A DNA stretch of 47,194 nt from Loigolactobacillus iwatensis (GCF_003950295.1 NZ_RHNP01000022.1:1-47194); one strand, 5' to 3'; shown: positions 37,777 through 46,247, numbered from the stretch's first letter. The notes: generated from the letters alone by a model not told the origin. Made by a program: numbers and translations.

Positions 37777-37905
37777 ATTAGTTAGACCTATCCTTACTTT
37801 ATTTACGCTTAATTAAGCATAAACGGTGCCCATTAGGTTGTCAAAAGATCTTGCAGTAAATTAATTAAAAAGAAATTTTTACAGCGTCTCAATCAATTTC
37901 TAATT

Positions 37906-38682
37906 TTACTGAACTAAAAAGAGCGCCTCTTTAACAAGATCCAGCCGTGGCAAATGCCGGTTCAATTTGCTTACCTGGACATTAGTCTTAAAATTAGCGT
38001 TTTGCCAAAAAATAGTGCTATTTGTACAACCATTTCGTTCACCAATACAAAATAGGGGTAACTGCGGTTTAGTTTGCCGCATTAATTGTAGTAATTGCCA
38101 ATCAATTGGAACACCATCAGGACTCCAGCTCATAATAACGTAATCAATTTGCGAAACATATTTTTTATAGGCCGTACAGGCATCCAGTGCTTCAACTTCC
38201 GTCACTAAATGACGACCTGTTTCATTTTCGTGAACCCAATCTAACGTGTCCGTTGCAAAAACCGTCTGGCCTAAATGACGCAAGCCAGCGCTAATATAGC
38301 CGTTACCCGCCATGACCTCTAAGTACCGCCGACCTGGTAAACGCGCCAAATCCGCAACAAATTCCTGAGTTGTATGGGACCACATGCCAAAATGGATCTC
38401 AAGGTAATCCCGGTAAGCGCACAAAAGCCGATCAAGTTCAGTAATTTGTTGGCCTAGCTCAGATAACGTCCACTGTCTTTTTTGAATAAACTCTGGATAG
38501 ACTTGGACAAAAAAGTTTTCTGGTACCCCTAAATAAGCTAACTCATGTGGTAGGCGGTCGTGCTTTAACAGCCAAATATTTCTTAAAATTCCGTCAATTT
38601 GTTGGTTAACACTGGGGTAGGCCGCAAAAACTTGACGATATTTGTGTAAGTCTTCAATATATTTTTCTGCCGGCTGTACCAT
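37906..38682 (-). CDS. SAM-dependent methyltransferase-like protein
   Basis: A 258-residue protein with a helical N-terminal half (about 1-110) and a C-terminal Rossmann-like half. YLEVMAGNGYISAGL (near residue 117) resembles the SAM-binding E-x-G-x-G loop, VFATDTLDW is the acidic strand-2 end, and VIMSWSPDG stands where the catalytic motif IV would be. The start at 38682 is set by GGAGG eight bases upstream; the longer frame has none. Substrate unknown. It follows the Fe-S assembly gene in the same direction after 135 bases with a hairpin. Confidence 0.7.
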   Translation of the reverse strand: MVQPAEKYIEDLHKYRQVFAAYPSVNQQIDGILRNIWLLKHDRLPHELAYLGVPENFFVQVYPEFIQKRQWTLSELGQQITELDRLLCAYRDYLEIHFGMWSHTTQEFVADLARLPGRRYLEVMAGNGYISAGLRHLGQTVFATDTLDWVHENETGRHLVTEVEALDACTAYKKYVSQIDYVIMSWSPDGVPIDWQLLQLMRQTKPQLPLFCIGERNGCTNSTIFWQNANFKTNVQVSKLNRHLPRLDLVKEALFLVQ

Positions 38683-38717
38683 TAAAATAACCTCCAAATA
38701 AAAAGCGTGGTCCGAAA

Positions 38718-38740
38718 GGCCAGCTTTAAGAAAGTTAGCC
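38718..38740 (-). terminator. hairpin downstream of the MIP18-type gene
   Basis: On the minus strand GGC-AACTTT and AAAGCT-GCC pair around CTT, and TTTC follows. The T-tract is short. Neighbouring bases (38700-38815) form a larger imperfect inverted repeat. Confidence 0.35.
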
Positions 38741-38817
38741 ATCAATTGATTTATTTTCAACCAACTACAGCTAGCTACTCAAAAACCAGTTACCTTTTGT
38801 TCCACACTTGCTATCTA

Positions 38818-39156
38818 TTAACGAATCCCTAACGCAATACGTGCGTAACGACTCATTTTATCAACACTCCATGCCGGGTACCAAACAAGTTCAATATCAA
38901 CATCCTTGACCTCGGGAACCTCATTTAAAGCTTGGGTAATTTCATCATTTAACAAATCAGACAGTGGGCACCCCATAATTGTCAAGGTCATCTTAATGTG
39001 GCATAAACCTTCTTCATTAAGATCCACCCCATAAATTAGGCCTAAATTGACAATATCAATCCCAAGTTCTGGATCAATCACAGATTCAAGCGCCGTTAGG
39101 ATTTGGTCCTTAACGTCATCAATATCTTCTGCTGCTACCTTCTTTTCCTCACTCAA
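38818..39156 (-). CDS. MIP18-family Fe-S cluster assembly factor (SufT/PaaD-like)
   Basis: A protein of about 112 residues of the DUF59/MIP18 family, involved in maturation of iron-sulfur proteins. It shows SVIDPELGIDIVNLGLIYGV, MTLTIMGCPLSDLL with the conserved Cys, and VDIELVWYPAWS. Start: TTG at 39156 with AAGGGG eight bases upstream; the GTG at 39165 overlaps that ribosome site and is less likely. A client in this window could be the Fe-S endonuclease III. No suf genes are adjacent. Confidence 0.87.
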   Translation of the reverse strand: MSEEKKVAAEDIDDVKDQILTALESVIDPELGIDIVNLGLIYGVDLNEEGLCHIKMTLTIMGCPLSDLLNDEITQALNEVPEVKDVDIELVWYPAWSVDKMSRYARIALGIR

Positions 39157-39246
39157 GAAATTCACCCCTTTGTTTTTCTACATTATACTTAAAAAACAAA
39201 GCGGATACAATGCTAAATGAGAAACCTTTTCAACTAGTATTTAAAA

Positions 39247-40749
39247 TCAACGTTTCTTTGGTTTAAATTTACGTGCTGCCGTAACAGCCTGTTGCCAACC
39301 AGTTAATTTTTCCTGACGAATCTTTGCGGAAAGCTGGGGTCTGATTGGTTTAATTTGTTTGGCCAATTGTTCTAAATGATTAAAATTCTCAAAGTAACCA
39401 GTTGCCATCCCCGCCAGGAAGCCGGCCCCCAGTGCAGCACTATCCTGATAATCATTGGCTGGTAAAACTGGGATGCCTAAAATATCGGCTTGGAATTGTT
39501 GCAGGTAACGGTTACGTGCGGCCGGACCATCCATGTGTAATTCAAGCGCTTTTACGCCAGTAATTTTTTGAATTGTCGCTAATAAATCGCTGGTTTGGTA
39601 GGCCATCGTCTCCCAAGTTGCCCGCGTCAATTGGGAACGATTCGTAGTTTGGGTTAACCCAAACACCGCGCCTTTAGCTACGTTGACGGAAGCTAAATCA
39701 GCAATCGCAGGCACAATGTATAAATCAGTTGCGGCCGAACTTTTAGTTGCTAAATATTCCGACTCGGCAGCAGTGGCGAAAAAGGCTAGTGTCTCTTGTA
39801 ACCATTTAATTGTCGCACCTGCCGTTAAAATGGTTCCTTCTAGAGCGTAGGTGGGTATCTGACCGGCAGTTTGGTACGCCAATGTCGTTAATAACTCGGT
39901 TTGTGTCGTGGCCAGCGCCTTTGTTCCAGTATTAAACATTAAAAATGTTCCTGTTCCGTAGGTTGTTTTTACCTTTCCCTTGGTCAAACAATCTTGGCCA
40001 ACTAAAGATGCCTGTTGATCACCAATGATTGCGGTAATTGGAATTTGTCGTCCAAATGTAACTGGTGCGGCAGTTTGCAGCGTTGTATTGGTTGACGGAT
40101 AAACGGTTGGTAGGATAGATGATGGCAACGCAAATAACTGTAACAATTCTGCATCCCATTTTAGCCGGTGAATATCAAATAATAACGTCCGACTAGCATT
40201 GGTCACATCCGTCACGTGCGCCGCCCCTTGGGTTAACTGCCAGATTAGCCATGAATCAACTGTTCCAAATAATAGCTCCCCCGTCTGGGCCTTCGCTAGC
40301 GCACCTGGAACTTGTTCTAAGAGCCAACGAATTTTACTTGCTGAAAAATAAGCGTTAACGGGTAGCCCTGTTTTACGTTGCACTAAGGTCTGATCAGCTT
40401 TTGTTGCTATTCGGGCCGCAATTGCCGCCGATTGATTGGAACGCCAACTAATTGCGGCGTGAATTGGTTGACCAGTTTTGCGATCCCAAACGATTGTCGT
40501 TTCTCGTTGATTAGTAATTCCAATACTAACCAATTCAGCAGGACTCACACTAGTATTCAATAACACATCAGTCATGGCCCGTTGAACACTGCGCCAAATT
40601 TCTAACGCATCCTGTTCAAACCAGCCTACTTGTGGTGTGGCAGTTGCTACTGCCACTTCAGTCGCACCAATAAGTGCCCCGGCCTGATCCATAATTGAAG
40701 CCCGGGTTCTAGTTGTGCCTTGATCAATGATTAAAAGGTAACGTGCCAT
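39247..40749 (-). CDS. glpK: glycerol kinase-like FGGY sugar kinase
   Basis: A 500-residue FGGY kinase closest to glycerol kinase: it has LIIDQGTTRTRA, SIGITNQRET with the glycerol-binding Arg-Glu, GLPVNAYFSASKIRWLL with the conserved Tyr, IIGDQQASL with the catalytic Asp, and YGTGTFLMFNTG. It differs from typical GlpK: WRSNQS replaces the usual WxDRRT, and the loop carrying the HPr-phosphorylated His in low-GC Gram-positives lacks a His. No glpF or glpO is adjacent. So the substrate is probably glycerol, but another polyol is possible. I start at the ATG at 40749 behind GGGGGAG; the longer frame has no ribosome site. Confidence 0.82.
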   Translation of the reverse strand: MARYLLIIDQGTTRTRASIMDQAGALIGATEVAVATATPQVGWFEQDALEIWRSVQRAMTDVLLNTSVSPAELVSIGITNQRETTIVWDRKTGQPIHAAISWRSNQSAAIAARIATKADQTLVQRKTGLPVNAYFSASKIRWLLEQVPGALAKAQTGELLFGTVDSWLIWQLTQGAAHVTDVTNASRTLLFDIHRLKWDAELLQLFALPSSILPTVYPSTNTTLQTAAPVTFGRQIPITAIIGDQQASLVGQDCLTKGKVKTTYGTGTFLMFNTGTKALATTQTELLTTLAYQTAGQIPTYALEGTILTAGATIKWLQETLAFFATAAESEYLATKSSAATDLYIVPAIADLASVNVAKGAVFGLTQTTNRSQLTRATWETMAYQTSDLLATIQKITGVKALELHMDGPAARNRYLQQFQADILGIPVLPANDYQDSAALGAGFLAGMATGYFENFNHLEQLAKQIKPIRPQLSAKIRQEKLTGWQQAVTAARKFKPKKR

Positions 40750-40943
40750 CGCACTCTCCCCCTTTTCCCCTAAGTTTACGTAAAAAATAACGCGGAGAAA
40801 AGAAAAAGGCTTGTAGTTTACAACTATCACAAAAATAAGGTTGCTTTAAAAAAGTTGGCCATTGATAATTTTAAATTTATGAGTCAGGAGATAAACTTCA
40901 CTATAATAAGCAGTCATAATTTGCGGTGTTCTTTTGGGCCAAT

Positions 40944-42383
40944 CTAATCATCCGCTAAGAGTGTCAAACACTTTGTCAATCGCTGAACTAATACTGCTGC
41001 CTGTTCACGAGTTAACTGCGCAAAACTTACTCGAATGGTGTTTTCTTGTAACCCGAACAAAAAGCCGGGTAAAACCAATAAACCATTTTTCAAAAAAACA
41101 GTGTATTCAGAGGGGGTTAATTGGTGCCCTAAGTGTAATTTAAGCCATAAATTATAGCCGATTTGCGATAATTGAAAACTGATCTTATGCTGTTGCTGTA
41201 GCGGCAATAACAATCGTTGTAATTGCTCTTTTTTTTGCTTTAACTGCTGTTGCAATTGTTGCAGGTAAACGGTCAAATCAGGGTCGGCCAATAAACCAGT
41301 CGCCACTAATTGCGGAAAAATACTAAGTCCGGAATCTAATTGCTGGCGAATATCAGCCAAACGTTGAACGATTTGACTAGGTGCCACCAGCCAACCAATT
41401 CGCGTGTTTGGTCCCGTTAAAGTCGATAAAGTTCCCACGTAAAGAACATTTTCTGGATCAAGTGCCTTTAGTGGTGGTACTAAAACGTTCGCGGCACGTT
41501 GTAAAAGTGCCAGCGGATCATCTTCAACGATCGGCAATTTTAATTCAGCACACAGTTGAATTAACGCTTGCCGCGCACCTAATGACATTGTGCAGCCAGT
41601 CGGATTTTGGCCGGTTGGATTAACAAAAATAAACCGAATGTGATGTTGGTAATATAACTGGCGGAGTACCGCTAAATCCAAGCTACCGTCAGACCGTAAC
41701 GGTACCCCAAAAATACGAATTCCGGCGGCTTGAAATAAACCTAATTGATAAAAATAAGAAGGTTGTTCAACTGCAATGGCATCCCCAGCAGCCAGTAAAC
41801 CTTGGGTAATCAAAAAGAATGCCTGCTGCGCCCCTGAAGTAATCAAAATTTGACTAGTAACCACATTTTGCCGTAAATGCTGGTTTAAAAACAACTGCAA
41901 TTGTTTTTTTAACTTAGGCGCACCACTAATTGCCAAGTGCGCCTCTTGGGTCAATACCGTTTGCCAAGTCATTGCTGGTAAAGGGCTTTTAGCGAGTAGT
42001 GCCGCTGGCAAAGTTGCTTGCGCCAAATTAAGGCCCTTTTTTTGATCCAGTAAAACCTGTAATTGTGCCATGTACTGTGTTGGATCAGCCAACCGATCAG
42101 CCGTTAAATAGGATTGCCAATTAATACTGTTAGGTAACACACCCCACTTTTCAGTATTGACCCAAGTACCACTACCAATTTTACGAACAAGAATTCCTTG
42201 ACTAACGAGTTCGTCAAAAGTACGCCGCACCGTTGAGCGACTTACCGCCAAGGTTGCAGCCAATTGACGTTCTGCTGGTAACTGTTGGCCCGGTAATAAG
42301 GCACCAATTTCTAAACTATGACGAATAAAATTAATCAGCCGAAGATAGGCCGGCTGTGACCCTGTCGGTAATTGCCAGTGCAA
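40944..42383 (-). CDS. MocR-type GntR regulator with aminotransferase-like domain lacking the PLP lysine
   Basis: A protein of about 479 residues. Residues 1-75 form a GntR winged helix (LLPGQQLPAERQLAATLAVSRSTVRRTFDEL in two parts, GILVRKIGSGTWV), and residues from about 115 a fold-type I aminotransferase domain (NPTGQNPTG, VEDDPLALL, NTIRVSFA). In family members the PLP lysine stands in a G-T-x-S-K pattern; here GTLSTLTGPNTRIG carries Thr (codon ACT at 41421-41423). It thus probably cannot form the internal aldimine. Start: TTG at 42383 with GAGG eight bases upstream; the GTG at 42392 overlaps that site. Target unknown; the neighbouring glpK-like gene is a candidate. Confidence 0.83.
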   Translation of the reverse strand: MHWQLPTGSQPAYLRLINFIRHSLEIGALLPGQQLPAERQLAATLAVSRSTVRRTFDELVSQGILVRKIGSGTWVNTEKWGVLPNSINWQSYLTADRLADPTQYMAQLQVLLDQKKGLNLAQATLPAALLAKSPLPAMTWQTVLTQEAHLAISGAPKLKKQLQLFLNQHLRQNVVTSQILITSGAQQAFFLITQGLLAAGDAIAVEQPSYFYQLGLFQAAGIRIFGVPLRSDGSLDLAVLRQLYYQHHIRFIFVNPTGQNPTGCTMSLGARQALIQLCAELKLPIVEDDPLALLQRAANVLVPPLKALDPENVLYVGTLSTLTGPNTRIGWLVAPSQIVQRLADIRQQLDSGLSIFPQLVATGLLADPDLTVYLQQLQQQLKQKKEQLQRLLLPLQQQHKISFQLSQIGYNLWLKLHLGHQLTPSEYTVFLKNGLLVLPGFLFGLQENTIRVSFAQLTREQAAVLVQRLTKCLTLLADD

Positions 42384-42392
42384 TAAAAACAC

Positions 42393-42830
42393 CTCACTTA
42401 AATTAATAAACGTTGAATAAAACGTCCTTTATTTCTAATTTACCTTCTTATTATCACCTAAAATAGATCAATCACGCCGGATCATATTCTGAAACTGCTA
42501 TTGATAAATATTCTATAGCAAAATTTGCCGCTTGAGAACAATTATTCAAAAAAAGGTACTTTAACAAGAATGGCCTCGCCTACCGCAAATTTTGTACCAA
42601 CCAAAAAAATCATACAACGTTACCGCGTGTATTCTTTTTGTCATTGACCGCACCGCTTGCCGAATATCTCCACATTTAAATAAAGAAGAACTCATTTAAG
42701 TTAAATACAGGTTATCTTTAAATCGAAATTATAAATTTGAATGTCATTTTGCTAAATTTTTTACGCCCGTTTATTTTCCAGTAGAAACAAATAAATTCAT
42801 TTTTATTTTCCATTTCCAGTCAGAGTACCT
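42393..42830. other. long non-coding AT-rich stretch between mocR-like gene and thiW
   Basis: About 440 bases hold no open frame with a ribosome site and no RNA motif that I recognise. It is the presumed promoter region of the mocR-like gene, which reads away to the left. The unusual length may conceal decayed sequence or an unrecognised small RNA. Confidence 0.55.
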
Positions 42831-42876
42831 AAAAAAGGCGACCTTAATTTCCGAAAACCTAGAATTAAGGTTGCCT
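42831..42876 (-). terminator. terminator of thiW
   Basis: On the minus strand AGGCAACCTTAATT pairs with AATTAAGGTCGCCT (42876-42863 with 42849-42836; one G-T pair) and a run of six T follows. Typical intrinsic terminator. Confidence 0.88.
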
Positions 42877-42965
42877 CTTAATTATCGTAGAAAACACTGT
42901 TCTCAGCATCATGTCTAAAAATGCCCCAGAACACTTTTTAAATAAACGTGCAATTTAAAAATAAT

Positions 42966-43462
42966 CTAACGAGCAAATCTTGCCTTAAGTACTGGCCAAA
43001 GTGCCCGCAGTAAAACATAACCAACTATTACACCAACAAGTGCACTGAGGAAAAAGCTAGGTATGAATACCCACAAAGCCCCAGTCGTGCCTAGAAAAAG
43101 TGCTGCTAACGGGTAGGCCACTAATGCACCCAGAATACCAGTTCCAACTAATTCACCTAGGGCCGCCGCCAACAAGTTCTTAAACCAACGATAACAGTAC
43201 CCAACGCAGAAGGCGCCAATCATACTACCGGGAAAGGCCAGCAAGGTCCCAGTGCCTAACATGTTACGTAATAGTGAAGTTAAAAAGGCCTGGGCAACCG
43301 CGTAGTACGGACCTACGAGCACACCACTAATTAAATTAATCAAATGCTGCGTTGGCGCAACTCGGGCAGGCCCAATTGGAAATTCAAATAAATTCCCCCA
43401 ACTACCGCAATGGCCGTTAGCAACGCTGTCAAAACTAATTTTTGATTCCGTGTTTGCCGCAT
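42966..43462 (-). pseudogene. thiW: thiW, thiamine-precursor ECF transporter S component, frameshifted
   Basis: The main open frame encodes NLFEFPIGPARVAPTQHLI and the rest of a ThiW membrane protein (LGTGTLLAFPGSMIGAF, about five helices), an S component for thiazole uptake with the shared ECF module. Its true N-terminus, MRQTRNQKLVLTALLTAIAV, starts at the ATG at 43462 in another frame. Both frames meet at five G residues (43395-43399); six would join them as AVVGG-NLFEFPIG and give 165 residues. The longer alternative start would run back into the riboswitch. So the gene is broken by a one-base deletion, is phase-variable, or carries a sequence error. GGGAGT inside the terminator arm serves as ribosome site. 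Confidence 0.85.
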
Positions 43463-43498
43463 AAAAAAGACTCCCATCTATAAAATCACTAGGAGTCT
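43463..43498 (-). terminator. riboswitch expression-platform terminator
   Basis: On the minus strand AGACTCC (43498-43492) pairs with GGGAGTCT (43475-43468) and six T follow, directly before the thiW ATG. The 3' arm GGGAGT is also the likely ribosome site, so the hairpin would hide it as well as stop transcription. Confidence 0.82.
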
Positions 43499-43536
43499 CG
43501 TTAACATTGTCCATTTGCACGACAAAATATAACCAG

Positions 43537-43619
43537 TACACTTCCCTTCGCTAGTCCTAACTAGAGCAGGTTTAAAGGGTTTGACCACGGTCATCTCAGC
43601 AACTAAGCACCCCTAGTGA
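43537..43619 (-). promoter_or_regulatory. TPP riboswitch (THI element)
   Basis: On the minus strand the THI-box order is complete: CACTAGGGGTGC, GCTGAGATGA, ACCCTTTAAACCTG, CTAGTTAGGACTAGCG and AAGGGAAGTG. In known cases thiamine diphosphate binding favours the terminator, so thiW would be expressed only under thiamine shortage. A possible -10 box TATACT stands at 43642-43637, about 20 bases before the aptamer. Confidence 0.95.
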
Positions 43620-43802
43620 ATTATTTTATTGTTATTAGTATACCTAAATTAGTCAGTAAATGATAGCGCTAACGTAAAATTAGCAACCACGTTACCAGAG
43701 TTTCAAACTGAGGCGAAAGCTATCAAGGCAATGTTATACCATAATAATTGCTTTTTTTCCATAAAGTTCACGTCCTAAGTCTAATTTTAAAGCAAAATTG
43801 GT

Positions 43803-43855
43803 CACAAAAAGACACCTCAACTTCCAAATCAAGAGAGTAAAAGTGTCTTTTCGTG
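43803..43855 (-). terminator. terminator of the T-box cassette
   Basis: Read on the minus strand, CACGAAAAGACAC (43855-43843) pairs with GTGTCTTTTTGTG (43815-43803) around a loop of 27 bases. It follows the ATP-grasp gene stop by eight bases. The long loop makes its strength uncertain. Confidence 0.65.
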
Positions 43856-43863
43856 CGTTGACC

Positions 43864-44802
43864 CTACTTCACTGCTACTGCGTACTGCTGTTCCAACACT
43901 CGTTGTAAATACAACGCTAAATGCTCATGGGCAAAGACTTGGGCCTTACTTTCGGCCTGATCATTATAATTTGTATTAGTGTTCACATCATAAACATATT
44001 TTTGGTGATTAGCGTCTTCCACCCACTCTACTGCGGCCACGTCTAGCTGATTGGCCGTTAAGAACTGTTCGTAGGCACTTTGTTGCTGTGAGGCTAACGG
44101 TGCAATAATTTTAAACTTAGACTCAGAGACGTTAGGAAGTTGGCATTCATCCGCTGGGCAAAGCTCAAACCCTTGGCTGGAATCAATGGCCACTGTGTAA
44201 AGAAACTTACGACCAATAAATTCTGAGCGGCGAATACGACCATCAATTGGTTTAATGTATTGTTGCAGTAATGTAATGCCATCAACTGGTTCCTCAAAAT
44301 CAGTGCCGTTAACGTATTGTTCTAATTCGGCAATTGAATCAAAACGGTGCACACCAGCCCCTTTACCGGCCCGATTATGTTTAGTGATCAGCGGAAAAAT
44401 ATTCAGTTGCTGGGCGGCCGCCACTAATTTTTCTTTACCGAGAACGGCAATTGTTTTTGGTGTTTTGATGTCACTTTGCTGTAGGGCCAAATACTGTCTG
44501 ACCTTACTAATCTCCAAATCAATGGCATTGGAGCCATTAAGAACAACACGGTGATTGTCTTCCAGCCATTTAATTACTTGTTGCCCAAACTCCGGCGTAA
44601 AGCGATGATTACGGGTATGAGCCGACGCCGAAATTCGATTATAAAAAATACCTTCTGGTGGTGTGCTGGTTAAATCCAGGACGCCAGTAGCGAGATCCCA
44701 TAATTCGTACGGAATTGAATTACGTTTTAACCAAGTAACTAAATGTTGAGTCCATTCCAAATTTTCGTGTAAAACGTAAACTTTTGGTTGTTTTGTGGTC
44801 AT
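43864..44802 (-). CDS. RimK-like ATP-grasp ligase
   Basis: A 312-residue protein of the ATP-grasp superfamily, whose members join a carboxylate, through an acyl phosphate, to an amine or thiol. An N-terminal pre-ATP-grasp domain (about 1-100) precedes the ATP-binding part: ITKHNRAGKGAGVHRF (Lys and glycine-rich loop), LLQQYI (adenine hinge), EFIGRKFLYTV, and VEWVEDANHQKYVYDVNTNTNYN with the Glu/Asn metal ligands. The substrates are unknown; dipeptide, tripeptide or peptide-tagging ligation are all possible. It is the third gene behind the T-box, 59 bases after the symporter, with GGAGG before the ATG. Confidence 0.82.
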   Translation of the reverse strand: MTTKQPKVYVLHENLEWTQHLVTWLKRNSIPYELWDLATGVLDLTSTPPEGIFYNRISASAHTRNHRFTPEFGQQVIKWLEDNHRVVLNGSNAIDLEISKVRQYLALQQSDIKTPKTIAVLGKEKLVAAAQQLNIFPLITKHNRAGKGAGVHRFDSIAELEQYVNGTDFEEPVDGITLLQQYIKPIDGRIRRSEFIGRKFLYTVAIDSSQGFELCPADECQLPNVSESKFKIIAPLASQQQSAYEQFLTANQLDVAAVEWVEDANHQKYVYDVNTNTNYNDQAESKAQVFAHEHLALYLQRVLEQQYAVAVK

Positions 44803-44861
44803 GTTAATTCCTCCAATATACTTAAATTAAGTCGGTCTAAATAACGACCTGCTACCAAATG

Positions 44862-46097
44862 CTAACCTTTCGCAACCTTAACAATTGGCTGTGAAATTTT
44901 TACTGTTTTAGATTGTGCATCTAGTGCTTTGGCCGCTAAGGCATTACCTAGAACGTTTAAGGCCGTCCGACCCGCATTGGCAAAGAAATCAACGGCAAAA
45001 ATCAACGCTACACCTTCCTTAGGTAACCCTAACTGTGAGGCTGTGGCCAGTAATACGACCACGGCACCTGACGGAACAGTAGCAATAGTTTTGCTGATAA
45101 AAGTCAATAACAACGTAATCGTCAACAACGAGGTCAAAGACATTGCTACGCCATAGCTATTGGCAATAAAGGCCACAGCAACGGCCAAATAGACCGTCGC
45201 GCCCTCTAAATTAAAGGTATAACCTAATGGCACCACAAAATCAGTAACGGTGGCGGATGTGCCGGTTTGCTTCAGACGTTCTAATAATTTTGGTAATACG
45301 ACGCTGGAACTACCGGAGAAAAAGGCCAAGGAAAATAAATCCTGAATACTACGGAAAGTTTGAAAATAAGGAACTTTAAAAAATAAGGCAATCAGCGGAA
45401 AAACAATTAAGGCCAAGGCCAAATAACCGATATACAGACCGCCAATAAAGTTAACTAAGGAAAACAGCTTCCCAGCTCCCACTGTATTAATATCGTGGGC
45501 AATAATTCCAAAAATTCCAATTGGCGATAGTTTGATAACAAAATCAGTAATCTTATAAATTGCTTTGATCCAAATGTCGAATAACTTCAGTAACGGCGCC
45601 GCATTTTTTGGCCCATAGGCACCTAGGCCCAGCCCTAAAACAATAGCGAAAAAGATGACTGATAATAGATTATTATCTGAAAAGGCAGCAAATAAGTTTG
45701 CTGGAACAATATTGGCGATAAAAGTCCATAGATCGATCTTTGTGGCAATTCCTTTCAAGGTCTGCGTGCCGGCACCATTTTGAATGCTAGTACCAAATTT
45801 TAAATAATAACCGGCCGCTAAATAAACCAAAATAATGACGGTGGTGACAATGAAAAAGTAAACAAAGGTTTTCAACAAAAGTTTACCAAAAGATTTTTGC
45901 GTAAAAATTTGTACAACCGCGACGACTACCGTGGGAAAAATTAGCGGTAAAATCACCATAGTAATCGCATTGATAAATAGTGTTCCTAATAAATTATAGA
46001 AATTATCGGCCACGGGGATGAATTTTCCTAAAATAATACCTAAAACTAAAGCAATTAATAATTGATAAGGTAACGTTATTTTTTTAATGATCTGCAT
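44862..46097 (-). CDS. DAACS family solute:cation symporter (GltP/DctA type)
   Basis: A 411-residue membrane transporter of the dicarboxylate/amino acid:cation symporter family, with eight helices and the two re-entrant hairpins: FSGSSSVVLPKLL for HP1 and TVPSGAVVVLLA for HP2. The motif usually NMDGT reads NLEGA. In the substrate region D-x6-R-x3-N is kept (VDFFANAGRTALN), but the Asp that in Glt-Ph contacts the amino group (D394) is Asn, and the later Na-site Asp (D405) is Asn, as in DctA. The substrate is therefore uncertain, in spite of the T-box that suggests amino-acid control. The ribosome site is weak (AGTAGG). Confidence 0.9.
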   Translation of the reverse strand: MQIIKKITLPYQLLIALVLGIILGKFIPVADNFYNLLGTLFINAITMVILPLIFPTVVVAVVQIFTQKSFGKLLLKTFVYFFIVTTVIILVYLAAGYYLKFGTSIQNGAGTQTLKGIATKIDLWTFIANIVPANLFAAFSDNNLLSVIFFAIVLGLGLGAYGPKNAAPLLKLFDIWIKAIYKITDFVIKLSPIGIFGIIAHDINTVGAGKLFSLVNFIGGLYIGYLALALIVFPLIALFFKVPYFQTFRSIQDLFSLAFFSGSSSVVLPKLLERLKQTGTSATVTDFVVPLGYTFNLEGATVYLAVAVAFIANSYGVAMSLTSLLTITLLLTFISKTIATVPSGAVVVLLATASQLGLPKEGVALIFAVDFFANAGRTALNVLGNALAAKALDAQSKTVKISQPIVKVAKG

Positions 46098-46114
46098 CGT
46101 TCAAACCTACTTTC

Positions 46115-46154
46115 GTGTTGTCTGTTCGTTTTCAATTATTTACAGCAGACAACA
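46115..46154 (-). repeat. 10-bp hairpin before the DAACS gene
   Basis: GTGTTGTCTG (46115-46124) and CAGACAACAC (46145-46154) pair perfectly with a 20-base loop. The hairpin lies within the operon, just before the weak ribosome site of the symporter. No T-run follows on the minus strand, so it is not an ordinary terminator. Confidence 0.6.
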
Positions 46155-46247
46155 CATGGCAGTATCACTGCGGGAACTTCCCCGCCATAAAATTAACCAT
46201 TTATTAACTGGGTTGATTCGCAATCGGCTCATATAAGGCACTCCCTT

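Noticed and set aside
43463-43541. Longer N-terminus of the main ThiW frame
   Set aside because: It would be translated from the riboswitch platform and terminator and is unrelated to ThiW; the frameshift explanation fits the family better.
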